DNA of 37,955 nucleotides from Bacteroidales bacterium (GTDB taxonomy: Bacteria; Bacteroidota; Bacteroidia; Bacteroidales; P3): positions 1 to 37,955 of the forward strand of contig JAKSMP010000020.1 of the NCBI GenBank assembly GCA_024400505.1, read 5' to 3'. Of the stretch, positions 1-7,405 are shown one piece after another. A model generated the notes under the pieces. That model saw only the letters and a list, made by a program, of their open reading frames with translations, was not told where the DNA came from and did not search any database. Every line of letters begins with the position of its first letter. Position 1 is the stretch's first letter. Position numbers and translations under genes: made by a program.

Positions 1-21
1 CAAAAAAAGTCGTTTGCATTG

Positions 22-45
22 AATGTGACAATGTGACAATGTGAC
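22..45. repeat. Three tandem copies of an 8-bp unit
   Basis: The octamer AATGTGAC occurs three times head to tail without mismatch, followed by a partial echo (ATTTAACATT). It is non-coding and lies left of the larger dispersed element. No function is apparent; slippage is the simplest origin. Confidence 0.85.
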
Positions 46-83
46 ATTTAACATTTCGTTAACACGTGGGTGGGTGAATAAAA

Positions 84-219
84 TGCCCCCAAAAATCGAA
101 AAAATAGGGCAGTTCTAGGGCGGTTGTATAGCGGTTGTATAGTGATTTTATGTATATAACATATATAATTAATACGAGGGGCGCAAAAATGCACTGCATT
201 AAGATTTGTTAAGAAAAAA
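84..219 (+). repeat. Dispersed intergenic element, copy 1, with 11-bp tandem units
   Basis: This stretch resembles, in inverted orientation, the segment at 27631-27756. Shared blocks in order are a CCCCCAAA run, an AGGGCGG motif, tandem 11-bp units of the form GGYTGTATAGT, a TACGAGGGGC/TATCGGGGC block and a TTTGTTAA-plus-A-run end. This copy has two full units (122-132 and 133-143) plus a decayed third; the other copy has about four. It sits just upstream of the promoter serving the small ORF and TPR gene. I recognise no transposase or known family, so it is a non-autonomous repeat of unknown role. Confidence 0.65.
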
Positions 220-246
220 AGTATGCGCTAATTGCCGTAACCTTCG

Positions 247-254
247 TATCTTTG
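247..254 (+). promoter_or_regulatory. Bacteroidota -7 promoter box (TATCTTTG)
   Basis: TATCTTTG matches TAnnTTTG, the -7 element used by the primary sigma factor of Bacteroidota. No clean TTTG -33 element is seen at about 18 bp upstream. Transcription should begin near 260, leaving a leader of about 57 nt before the small ORF that precedes the TPR gene. Confidence 0.65.
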
Positions 255-316
255 CAAACGCTTTCGGACAAGGAAGCGCAAAACAAAAGTTTAACCCCTA
301 AAAAACACAAAAGCGT

Positions 317-442
317 ATGGGAAAAATCGTAGGAACTAGACTTTCCTCAATCAGCGGATTGGTGGGTCGCTACAAGTCGTTTTATTACGCTTTTGCAGGT
401 TATCACAATAATTATTCTCTTTTTGCGTTTAAAATGATATGA
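317..442 (+). CDS. 41-residue small protein or leader peptide, coupled to TPR gene
   Basis: ATG to TGA, 41 codons, N-terminus MGKIVGTRLSSISGLVG and a C-terminal half rich in Tyr and Phe (SFYYAFAGYHNNYSLF). The stop TGA overlaps the start of the TPR gene (ATGATG at 439-444), which suggests translational coupling. It lies at the expected distance downstream of the TATCTTTG promoter box. It is basic at the N-terminus and aromatic toward the end, but has no clear transmembrane helix. I do not recognise the family. It could be a true small protein, a leader peptide that controls entry of ribosomes into the TPR gene, or chance. Confidence 0.45.
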   Translation: MGKIVGTRLSSISGLVGRYKSFYYAFAGYHNNYSLFAFKMI

Positions 443-1581
443 TGGCTAAAAAACTATTTTTTGTGTGCTTTTTTGCTTTGGCCAGCTGGACTATGACATT
501 CGCCCAAGAGGGCGAGGGTGTGGTCTCGGCCATGGAATGGAAAAATAAGGGTATCAGGGCTCAGAAAATGGGCCTCGATGAGTTGGCCGAACGCTATTAC
601 CGCCAGGCGTTGGCGGCACCCGACGGTGTGGCCGATAAGGAGATTGGCAGGCTGTTGGGCATTTTGTGCGAGGAGAAGGATCTGTATGCCGAGGCCATTG
701 GCCTACTGAACCAGGAGGGGGATGCCGAGGCGTTGGCTCATCAGTCGTTTTGCTTGGCGCAAGTGGGCGACCTGGACAGCGCCTACCATGTGGCGCAGCG
801 TGCCATTGAATTGGACACGGCTTCGGCGCTGGCCATGACCATGATGGCTTACGTGGAAACGCAGCGCGACCAGCACATCAACGCTATCGGATGGGCCAAC
901 CGGGCGCTGAAAGCCAACCCCAAATATGCCCGCGGGGAGAATGTGATGGGTTATATCCAATTTCGCAAGGGCAACCACACAGAGGCCATGCGCCATTTCA
1001 AGAAATCCATTCAGCTGGACAGCACGCTGGCCGATGCCTACTACAACCTGGGCACCCTCTACTGCATACGCAACAGCCAGGAGATGGCCATAAAGTTGCT
1101 CAAGCAGGGGCTTCGCCGGAATCCACGCAATATAAGGCTTTACACCGCCTTGGCTTATGCCTACCGTATGCGCAACGACGCTCCACGCGCGCTGGAGTGC
1201 TACAAGCAGATATTGGAGTATGACAGCATTCACACTCCCACGCTCAACCGCATTGGCACCCTCTATTGCGAGCAGGGGCACTACGACCAAGCCATTGCCT
1301 ACCACAAGCGTGTGCTGAACATTAGCCCCACCGATGCTTCGGCCCACAAATATATGGGCAAGGCCTATATGGAATGGGGCAAGCTGGACAAGGCCATTCA
1401 AAGTTTTATCCGCGCCACGGACTTGTGCAAGACCGATGCGGAGACCTACATGTATCTGGCCGACCTCTATGGCCGCCAACCCAAAGGGGAACGCAAACAG
1501 CAGACCGCCTACAAGAAGGCTGCCCGACTGGGCGACAAGGACGCCCAGGCTTGGCTGGTGAAGAAGGGTATTTCGTGGTGA
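439..1581 (+). CDS. Periplasmic tetratricopeptide-repeat protein
   Basis: The product (380 aa) begins with a signal peptide (about residues 1-22, cleavage after TFA, no lipobox cysteine), so it is exported. The rest is about eight or nine TPR units of 34 residues; the clearest run from residue 130 to 350, with typical cores such as ADAYYNLGTLYCIRN and ASAHKYMGKAYMEWG. TPR arrays are protein-protein interaction scaffolds; the partner cannot be inferred. Two adjacent ATGs (439 and 442) are possible starts, both overlapping the stop of the upstream 41-codon ORF. No enzymatic domain is visible. The gene is followed by non-coding microsatellite sequence rather than an operon partner, so it is probably transcribed with only the small ORF. 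Confidence 0.8.
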   Translation: MMAKKLFFVCFFALASWTMTFAQEGEGVVSAMEWKNKGIRAQKMGLDELAERYYRQALAAPDGVADKEIGRLLGILCEEKDLYAEAIGLLNQEGDAEALAHQSFCLAQVGDLDSAYHVAQRAIELDTASALAMTMMAYVETQRDQHINAIGWANRALKANPKYARGENVMGYIQFRKGNHTEAMRHFKKSIQLDSTLADAYYNLGTLYCIRNSQEMAIKLLKQGLRRNPRNIRLYTALAYAYRMRNDAPRALECYKQILEYDSIHTPTLNRIGTLYCEQGHYDQAIAYHKRVLNISPTDASAHKYMGKAYMEWGKLDKAIQSFIRATDLCKTDAETYMYLADLYGRQPKGERKQQTAYKKAARLGDKDAQAWLVKKGISW

Positions 1582-1582
1582 A

Positions 1583-1720
1583 GAGTTTAGAGTGGAGGGT
1601 TTAGAGTGGAGAGTTTAGAGTGGAGGGTTTAGAGTGAAGGGTGGAGGGTGAATAGTGAAGCGGTATTGTCTATTGTCCGATCACCGATCACTCATCACAC
1701 ATCACTCATCACCGACCACG
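1583..1720. repeat. Degenerate simple repeats downstream of TPR gene
   Basis: About four and a half copies of a roughly 15-bp unit (GTTTAGAGTGGAGGG with variants) are followed by a second low-complexity tract built from ATCACTCATCAC-like units. The first shares the AGAGTGG core with the heptamer array near 27306. Similar AGTGGAG and ATCACTCATC tracts are familiar in intergenic regions of Bacteroidales. No coding capacity or function is apparent. Confidence 0.75.
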
Positions 1721-1742
1721 GAAACCAAATCAAAAAAAAAAT

Positions 1743-1772
1743 CTTGTATGTCAAAAAAATTGTGTTATTTTG
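1743..1772 (+). promoter_or_regulatory. Probable topA promoter
   Basis: CTTG, an 18-bp spacer, then TTATTTTG, close to the Bacteroidota TTTG / TAnnTTTG pattern with one mismatch in each box. The same 18-bp spacing is seen at the SRP RNA promoter in this window. Transcription would start near 1778, giving a leader of almost 190 nt before topA. Confidence 0.5.
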
Positions 1773-1964
1773 CAAAGTGTTTCGCACGCACAATATATAA
1801 TATGTAATAAAAAGAAAATCATTGAGAAATAATAATAGTTGTTTGGCGGCTTAGAGGTATAGGGGCTTAGTAGTTGTGGCATTGATGAATCAATTATGCA
1901 CCCCGCAGCTGAGCAATTAAGCAACTCAACAACAAAGATAACAAAAAAAATAGATAGTAGTAAT

Positions 1965-4310
1965 ATGAAGAATCTTGTAATCGTAGAGTCTCCTAAAAAA
2001 ATCAAGACCATTGAGCAATTCTTGGGCAGTGATTATGTGGTGACCGCTAGCCAGGGACACATCCGCGACTTGGCTAAAAAGGATATGAGCATCGATATTG
2101 AGAACCATTACGAACCCGAGTATCAGATCACCGAGGAGAAGCACAAATTGGTGGCCGAGCTGAAGAAACTGGTGAAGAGCGCCGACATGGTGTGGCTTGC
2201 ATCCGATGAAGACCGCGAGGGAGAAGCCATTGCCTGGCACCTCCAAGAAACGCTGAAGCTGGATCCGGCAAAGACCAAGCGTATTGTGTTTAACGAAATC
2301 ACCAAGGACGCCCTCCTGCACGCTATAGAGAATCCCAGAGATATCAACCTCAACCTGGTTGATGCGCAGCAGGCTCGTCGTGTGCTGGACCGCCTTGTGG
2401 GATATGAAATCAGCCCCATCCTTTGGGCCAAGATCAAACCCGCCCTCAGCGCAGGCCGTGTGCAGAGTGTGGCCGTGAGGCTGATTGTGGAACGCGAGGA
2501 GGAGATCCGCAATTTTGTGAGCCAGAGCTACTACAGAGTCACCGCCCAGTTCCACCCCGCCAGTGGCCGTATGCAGGTGTTGGCTGCGCTCAGCTGCCGC
2601 TATGACACCATGGAAGAGGCCAAGGCTTTTGTGGAGAGTTTGGTGGGCTGCACTTTCAAGGTGCAAACCATCGACACCAAGCCCGCCAAGCGCACCCCGG
2701 CACCCCCTTTCACCACCTCGACCCTGCAGCAGGAGGCCAGCCGCAAACTGGGCTACAGCGTGGCACGCACCATGCAGATTGCCCAGCAGCTGTATGAAAG
2801 CGGTTTTATCACCTATATGCGTACCGACAGCGTGAACCTGAGCGATCTGGCGCTGAACATGGCCAAGAACGAGATTACCAAGCTCTATGGCGAGAACTAT
2901 GTGAAGACCCGCCGCTACCAGACCAAGACCAAAGGCGCACAAGAGGCTCACGAAGCAATACGCCCCACTTACATGGAAAACCAGACTGTGCAGGCCGACA
3001 CGGCTCAGCGCCGCCTGTATGAACTGATTTGGAAACGCACCATCGCCTCGCAGATGAGCGATGCCGAGATTGAGAAGACCATTGTGGAAATCAACATCTC
3101 TGGCCACGAAGAAAAATTTGTGTGCCAAGGCGAGCAAGTGCGTTTTGATGGTTTCTTGAAGGTGTATATGGAATCTACCGACGACGAGCCCGAAGACAAC
3201 ATCGACTCCAGCCACGCCCTGCCCAAACTGGTGGAGGGCATGCAGCTGAGCATGGATGTGGCCGAGGCACTGGAGCACCACACCCAGCACGCTCCGCGCT
3301 ACACGGAGGCAAGCTTGGTGAAGAAACTCGAGGACCTGGGCATCGGCCGTCCTTCAACATATGCACCCACCATCAGCACCATCCTCAAGCGCGAATATGT
3401 GATCAAGGAAGACCGCGAGCCCGTGAGCGTGCCTTGCACCGCCATTGTGCTGAAAGATGGATCGGTGACCACCGAAAACCGCACCGAGAAAACCGGCACC
3501 GAGAAAGGTAAACTTTTCCCCACCGATATCGGAAGTGTGGTGAATGCTTTCTTGATGGAGCACTTTACCGACATTATCGACTACAACTTCACCGCCACCG
3601 TGGAGAAAGACTTTGACGAAATTGCTGCCGGCAAGAAAGAATGGCGCAAAGTGATTGACAAGTTCTATGTGCCCTTCTCCAAGAACATACGCCAAACCCA
3701 GCAAAACAGCCACCGCACCACCGGCAATCGACTGATTGGCGTGGATCCCGCCTCGGGCAAGAATGTATATGCCAAGATTGGCCGCTATGGCACCTTGGTG
3801 CAGCTGGGCGACACCTCCAACGAGGAAAAACCCAAGTTTGCCAGCATGAAGAAAGGCCAGAGCATCGAGAATATCACCATCGAAGAGGCCTTGGCCCTGT
3901 TTGAACTCCCCCGCACCGTGGGTCAGTTTGAGGATTTTGACGTGATTGTGAGCATTGGCAAGTTTGGCCCATACGTGAGGTTGGACAAGAAATTCTACTC
4001 CCTCTCCAAGAGCGACGACCCCTACACCGTCACCCTGGAACGCTGCATAGAGCTGATCAAGCTGAAGCGCGAAGCCGAGGAACAGAAAGAGCGTCTGCGC
4101 GCCCTTTATCCCCACGAGATCGGTTTGCACGAAGGCGAAGTGGTGAGCTCCAACATTGGCCGCTATGGTCCCTACCTCACCTACAAAAACGAGAATTTCC
4201 GCCTGCCCAAGGCTGCCAATCCTTTGGAAATGAGCATCGAGGAGGCTGTGGAAATCATTGTGAATTCGGGCACCAAGAAACCTCGTGGCCGCAAGAAAAA
4301 AAGCGAATAA
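1965..4310 (+). CDS. topA: DNA topoisomerase I
   Basis: Type IA topoisomerase that relaxes negative supercoils by single-strand cleavage. The start chosen, MKNLVIVESPKK, is where the family's TOPRIM domain begins; the open frame extends 23 codons upstream (to 1896) but that part is low-complexity. The product is 781 aa. The TOPRIM acidic motif is SDEDREGEAIAWHL (about residue 80); SAGRVQSVAVRL and EAHEAIRPT are conserved; the catalytic tyrosine lies in FITYMRTDS (about residue 284); GIGRPSTYAPTI is intact. The C-terminus carries IGRYG repeats (AKIGRYGTLVQLGD, SNIGRYGPYLTY) and a basic tail, with no Cys4 zinc ribbons, unlike the E. coli enzyme. It probably heads the long forward run of genes that follows. 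Confidence 0.97.
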   Translation: MKNLVIVESPKKIKTIEQFLGSDYVVTASQGHIRDLAKKDMSIDIENHYEPEYQITEEKHKLVAELKKLVKSADMVWLASDEDREGEAIAWHLQETLKLDPAKTKRIVFNEITKDALLHAIENPRDINLNLVDAQQARRVLDRLVGYEISPILWAKIKPALSAGRVQSVAVRLIVEREEEIRNFVSQSYYRVTAQFHPASGRMQVLAALSCRYDTMEEAKAFVESLVGCTFKVQTIDTKPAKRTPAPPFTTSTLQQEASRKLGYSVARTMQIAQQLYESGFITYMRTDSVNLSDLALNMAKNEITKLYGENYVKTRRYQTKTKGAQEAHEAIRPTYMENQTVQADTAQRRLYELIWKRTIASQMSDAEIEKTIVEINISGHEEKFVCQGEQVRFDGFLKVYMESTDDEPEDNIDSSHALPKLVEGMQLSMDVAEALEHHTQHAPRYTEASLVKKLEDLGIGRPSTYAPTISTILKREYVIKEDREPVSVPCTAIVLKDGSVTTENRTEKTGTEKGKLFPTDIGSVVNAFLMEHFTDIIDYNFTATVEKDFDEIAAGKKEWRKVIDKFYVPFSKNIRQTQQNSHRTTGNRLIGVDPASGKNVYAKIGRYGTLVQLGDTSNEEKPKFASMKKGQSIENITIEEALALFELPRTVGQFEDFDVIVSIGKFGPYVRLDKKFYSLSKSDDPYTVTLERCIELIKLKREAEEQKERLRALYPHEIGLHEGEVVSSNIGRYGPYLTYKNENFRLPKAANPLEMSIEEAVEIIVNSGTKKPRGRKKKSE

Positions 4311-4320
4311 CTCACCTAAT

Positions 4321-4362
4321 TAGATGGCGGATGATGGCCAAGGCACTATCATCTGCCATCTA
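4321..4362. other. 15-bp intercistronic hairpin between topA and GT2 gene
   Basis: TAGATGGCGGATGAT pairs with ATCATCTGCCATCTA over 15 bp with a single G-U wobble and a 12-nt loop. There is no T-run after it, so it is not a standard intrinsic terminator. It falls between the topA stop and the preferred GT2 start, and could stabilise mRNA ends, pause polymerase, or be a remnant of a repeat. Confidence 0.75.
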
Positions 4363-4374
4363 TCATACTCACGC

Positions 4375-6315
4375 ATGACCCTAAGTATAGTCATAGTCAA
4401 TTATAATGTCAAATATTTCCTTGAGCAGTGTTTGGAGTCGGTGTTTGGAAGCCGATTGACACTAAAGGAATCAGACCACAAACACCTCCAATTGGAGGTG
4501 TTTGTGGTTGACAATGCATCGGTGGATGGATCGGTGGAGATGGTGAGGCAGAAATTCCCCCAAGTGCAGCTGATTGCCAATCGCGACAATGTGGGATTTG
4601 CCAAAGCCAACAACCAGGCGTTGCGTTTGGCCAAAGGTGATATCATGTTGCTGTTGAACCCCGACACCGTGGTGGAGCACGACACGCTGGCCCGCTGTGT
4701 GGATTTCTATTCCACCCACCCCGACTGTGGCGGCTTGGCTGTGAAAATGGTCAACGGCGAAGGTGTGTTCCTCAAAGAAAGCAAGCGCGGTTTCCCCTCG
4801 CCAGCAGCCTCGTTTTTCAAGATGAGCGGTTTGGTGCGTCTGTTCCCCCATTCGCGCCGAATTGCAGCCTATTATATGGGCCATCTGAGCGACGACGAGA
4901 CCAACCCCGTGGATATCCTCCCCGGAGCATTTTTGATGATCAGCCGTGAAGCCATGGAGAAAGTGGGATTGCTCGACGAGAGCTATTTCATGTACGGCGA
5001 GGATATCGACTTCTCGTGGCGCATCAAATTGGCTGGGTTTGAGAACTATTATTTCCCCCAAACCCGCATCATCCACTACAAAGGCGAGTGCACCAAGCAT
5101 GGCAGCATGAACTATGTATATACCTTCTACAATGCCATGGCCATCTTTGTGAACCGTTATTTCTCGGGCGGCAATGCACGGCTGTTCAACCTCCTGCTGC
5201 GTGTGGCCATCTGGGCAAGAGCCTCGCTGGCTTGGATCAAACGTGTGGGGCAGGCTGTGGCTCTGCCCATGGTTGATTTTGCAGTGGCGTTCTCGGGCTT
5301 CTTGGCCATCAAGCATTTGTGGGCCACCTGCTGGGCTGCCAATGTCAATTATTATCCCGCCCAATACACATGGATGGTGATACCCTGCTATATATTGCTG
5401 ATGATGGCTTGCAGCTGGCTGTATGGAGGGTACGAAAAACCGGTCAAACCACTCCGTATCATCAAAGGCATGGCCATGGGTTGCGCTTCGCTGCTGGTGT
5501 TCTATTCGCTGCTCAACGAGAGCCAGCGCTACTCACGCGTGTTGCTGTTGCTGGGCTGCGGTTGGACCCTCATCTCTTCCCTTGGCATTAGAGGATTGCT
5601 GGGCCTGATGCATGTGCCGGGCTATGGATTCCAGAGCCGCAAACGTCAGCATTGTTTGGTGGTGGGCACACCCGAAGAAACAGCCCGAGTGCGCCAACTC
5701 TACGAGATGCTGGGCAGCACCCATGTGGAGGCAACGCTCGATGCCAACCTTGACAGCCAAAGGCTGAATGAGGCAATCCATTGCTACAAAGCCGATGAGG
5801 TGATATTCTGCTCCAAAGATTTGCCCATACAGCAGATCATCGACCACATGACCCAACTGACTCAGCTCCCCACCCGGCGCCGCCAGGTGGAATTCAAAAT
5901 TGCCCCTAGCGAGAGCGATTTTATCATCGGGTCCAACAGCATACATAGCACCGAAGACCTTTACACCGAGGAATTGCACACCGTGGTCAGCCCCCTCAAC
6001 CGTCGCAACAAACGGCTGCTCGATGTGCTTACATCCTTCTTTTTGGTCATCCTTTCGCCGCTCTTGTTTTGGCCTCAGCACCGCAAACGTAGCTATTTCC
6101 AGCATTGTTGGCAAGTGATGTGTGGCAAACGAACATGGGTGGGCACCGATGGCATCGAAACAAAGCCAGGCATCTTTTCGCCCGAGCAGGCCTTGACTTG
6201 CAGCGTTGAGCAGATAAGCCCCGAAGTGAGAGAAAAACTGCATCTGCGTTATCTGCGCAATTATAAACTAGTCAACGATTTGCAAATACTGATAAAAAAT
6301 ATATGGAATATATGA
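4375..6315 (+). CDS. GT2 glycosyltransferase fused to a degenerate sugar-phosphate transferase
   Basis: Membrane-associated glycosyltransferase, probably acting in surface polysaccharide assembly. The start MTLSIVIVNYNVKYFLEQC is the canonical GT2 N-terminus; a frame opening at 4324 would add residues encoded by a hairpin. Product 646 aa. Residues 1-250 are a GT-A domain: EVFVVDNASVDGS, LLLNPDTVVE (the DxD-like site), PGAFLMISREAMEKVGLLDE and MYGEDIDFSWRI. Several hydrophobic helices follow (about 285-420), then a region like the N-terminal part of polyprenyl-phosphate hexose-1-phosphate transferases, and a C-terminal segment (RRNKRLLDVLTSFFLVILSP, GKRTWVG, RNYKLVNDLQILIKNIW) that imitates the edges of that family while its catalytic core is absent. 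It contains a 34-bp palindrome near its 5' end and overlaps the next gene by ATGA. Confidence 0.88.
   Translation: MTLSIVIVNYNVKYFLEQCLESVFGSRLTLKESDHKHLQLEVFVVDNASVDGSVEMVRQKFPQVQLIANRDNVGFAKANNQALRLAKGDIMLLLNPDTVVEHDTLARCVDFYSTHPDCGGLAVKMVNGEGVFLKESKRGFPSPAASFFKMSGLVRLFPHSRRIAAYYMGHLSDDETNPVDILPGAFLMISREAMEKVGLLDESYFMYGEDIDFSWRIKLAGFENYYFPQTRIIHYKGECTKHGSMNYVYTFYNAMAIFVNRYFSGGNARLFNLLLRVAIWARASLAWIKRVGQAVALPMVDFAVAFSGFLAIKHLWATCWAANVNYYPAQYTWMVIPCYILLMMACSWLYGGYEKPVKPLRIIKGMAMGCASLLVFYSLLNESQRYSRVLLLLGCGWTLISSLGIRGLLGLMHVPGYGFQSRKRQHCLVVGTPEETARVRQLYEMLGSTHVEATLDANLDSQRLNEAIHCYKADEVIFCSKDLPIQQIIDHMTQLTQLPTRRRQVEFKIAPSESDFIIGSNSIHSTEDLYTEELHTVVSPLNRRNKRLLDVLTSFFLVILSPLLFWPQHRKRSYFQHCWQVMCGKRTWVGTDGIETKPGIFSPEQALTCSVEQISPEVREKLHLRYLRNYKLVNDLQILIKNIWNI
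4475..4508. repeat. 34-bp perfect palindrome inside the GT2 coding sequence
   Basis: ACCACAAACACCTCCAA is followed directly by its exact reverse complement, giving 17 + 17 bp with no spacer and no mismatch; symmetry stops at the next base on each side. Because of the symmetry, both strands encode HKHLQLEVFVV. It lies in a loop region just before the conserved VVDNAS strand of the GT2 fold. Confidence 0.97.
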
Positions 6316-6989
6316 AAAAAATATCATTATTGTTGTTGCTTGCTTTCTTGGGCCAAGTGCAGGCTCAGCGAATAAATGCCTATATCAACTCCGGTTTGAT
6401 GACTTCGCAAATAGAAGGCGATGAACTGAAGGGTTTCGACCATTGGGGCTACACAGGTGGTGTGGGCGCCATAGTCAACCTCACCGACAATGGTTTTTGG
6501 TCACTTGGCATTGAAACCGACTATAGTTGCCGAGGAGTGTTCAACAACTTGAAAAATTCCAGCAACCCCTACAACATTCGACTGAACATGCATTATGTCG
6601 ATATCCCGCTGACGCTCTACTTCTCCGACCCCTATGGCGGAGTGACTGTGGGCGCTGGTTTTTCCTATGGCCGACTGCTGGCTCAGCCTCATGGCAAAGT
6701 GGATTTCAATCCCGATTTCTATGTGCCAGATAGCAGCGACATGGCTTTTCTGAAGCATGATGTTGCTGCCGCTTTGGAGATTCGTTTCCCTGTGTGGAAC
6801 AATCTCTACCTGAGTGGCCGTTTCCAATATTCCATCATCCCCGTCAAACGTGATTGGCATTTCTCCAAAGACGGCGATGAATGGACACGCGACTGCTACA
6901 ACTCCGCTTTGAGTTTCCGACTCCTTTGGCAGTTTGGCGACGGCGACAACCGCAAATACGCCAAAAAGAAGAAAGGACGCAGAAGATGA
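6312..6989 (+). CDS. Outer-membrane beta-barrel protein (PorT-like family)
   Basis: The start chosen is the ATG in the ATGA overlap with the GT2 stop; it gives MKKISLLLLLAFLGQVQAQ, a clean signal peptide (about residues 1-19). Mature residues alternate in the way of beta strands with aromatic girdles (SLGIETDYSCRG, HYVDIPLTLYFSD, GGVTVGAGFSYGRLL, NLYLSGRFQYSIIPV, SALSFRLLWQFG), typical of the eight-strand OMP_b-brl/PorT type barrels of Bacteroidota. The last residues (KYAKKKKGRRR) are unusually basic for a barrel end. Length is 225 aa, near the family norm. True PorT is a component of type IX secretion and this genome makes T9SS cargo, but sequence reading alone does not separate PorT from generic barrels. 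The gene overlaps coaD by ATGA. Confidence 0.7.
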   Translation: MKKISLLLLLAFLGQVQAQRINAYINSGLMTSQIEGDELKGFDHWGYTGGVGAIVNLTDNGFWSLGIETDYSCRGVFNNLKNSSNPYNIRLNMHYVDIPLTLYFSDPYGGVTVGAGFSYGRLLAQPHGKVDFNPDFYVPDSSDMAFLKHDVAAALEIRFPVWNNLYLSGRFQYSIIPVKRDWHFSKDGDEWTRDCYNSALSFRLLWQFGDGDNRKYAKKKKGRRR

Positions 6990-7405
6990 GAATAGCACTC
7001 TTTCCCGGATCGTTCGACCCCATCACCGCTGGCCACGAAGCCATTGTGCGTCGTGCTTTATATTTGTTCGACCAAGTGGTGGTGGCAGTGGGTGTCAATA
7101 CCGACAAACACTACATGTTCTCCCCCGAAGAAAGAGTGGAGCAGGTGAGACGCTTGTTTGCCAACGAACCCAGGGTGTCAGCTGTGCATTATTCTGGCAT
7201 GACCATCGACCTCTGTCACCAGTTGGGTGCCCAGTTTATAGTGCGCGGTGTGCGTAATGCCAAAGACCTAGATTATGAGCAGACTATTGCCGCTGTCAAC
7301 CATCAAATTGATCCCTCCATCGACACCGTCATTCTGCTGGCCGACATCGAGCATCGCGATATCAGCAGCACACTTGTGCGCGAGCAGTTGGCTCATAAAA
7401 AATAG
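6986..7405 (+). CDS. coaD: Phosphopantetheine adenylyltransferase
   Basis: CoaD transfers AMP from ATP to 4'-phosphopantetheine, the penultimate step of coenzyme A synthesis. The start is the ATG overlapping the barrel-protein stop (ATGA); an in-frame extension to 6881 is shadow sequence. Motifs are the nucleotidyltransferase signature FPGSFDPITAGH at the N-terminus, FIVRGVRNAKDLDYEQTIA in the middle, and ISSTLVRE near the end. The product is 139 aa, some 12-20 shorter than usual, ending QLAHKK at a TAG. After that TAG the same frame stays open into recG, and the next residues (HFHIHQYIKAI) are plausible as the missing CoaD tail, so the stop codon is worth checking. Confidence 0.93.
   Translation: MRIALFPGSFDPITAGHEAIVRRALYLFDQVVVAVGVNTDKHYMFSPEERVEQVRRLFANEPRVSAVHYSGMTIDLCHQLGAQFIVRGVRNAKDLDYEQTIAAVNHQIDPSIDTVILLADIEHRDISSTLVREQLAHKK

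Noticed and set aside
703-1479. 258-codon open frame antisense to the TPR gene
   Set aside because: Shadow of the TPR coding sequence; no start context or recognisable motif.
1926-3290. 454-codon open frame antisense to topA
   Set aside because: Reverse-complement shadow of a gene with strong codon bias; its residues show no family pattern, while topA on the other strand is unmistakable.
6312-6989. Firm naming of the barrel protein as porT
   Set aside because: The family is broad in Bacteroidota and no T9SS component gene lies nearby; only a PorT-like label is justified.
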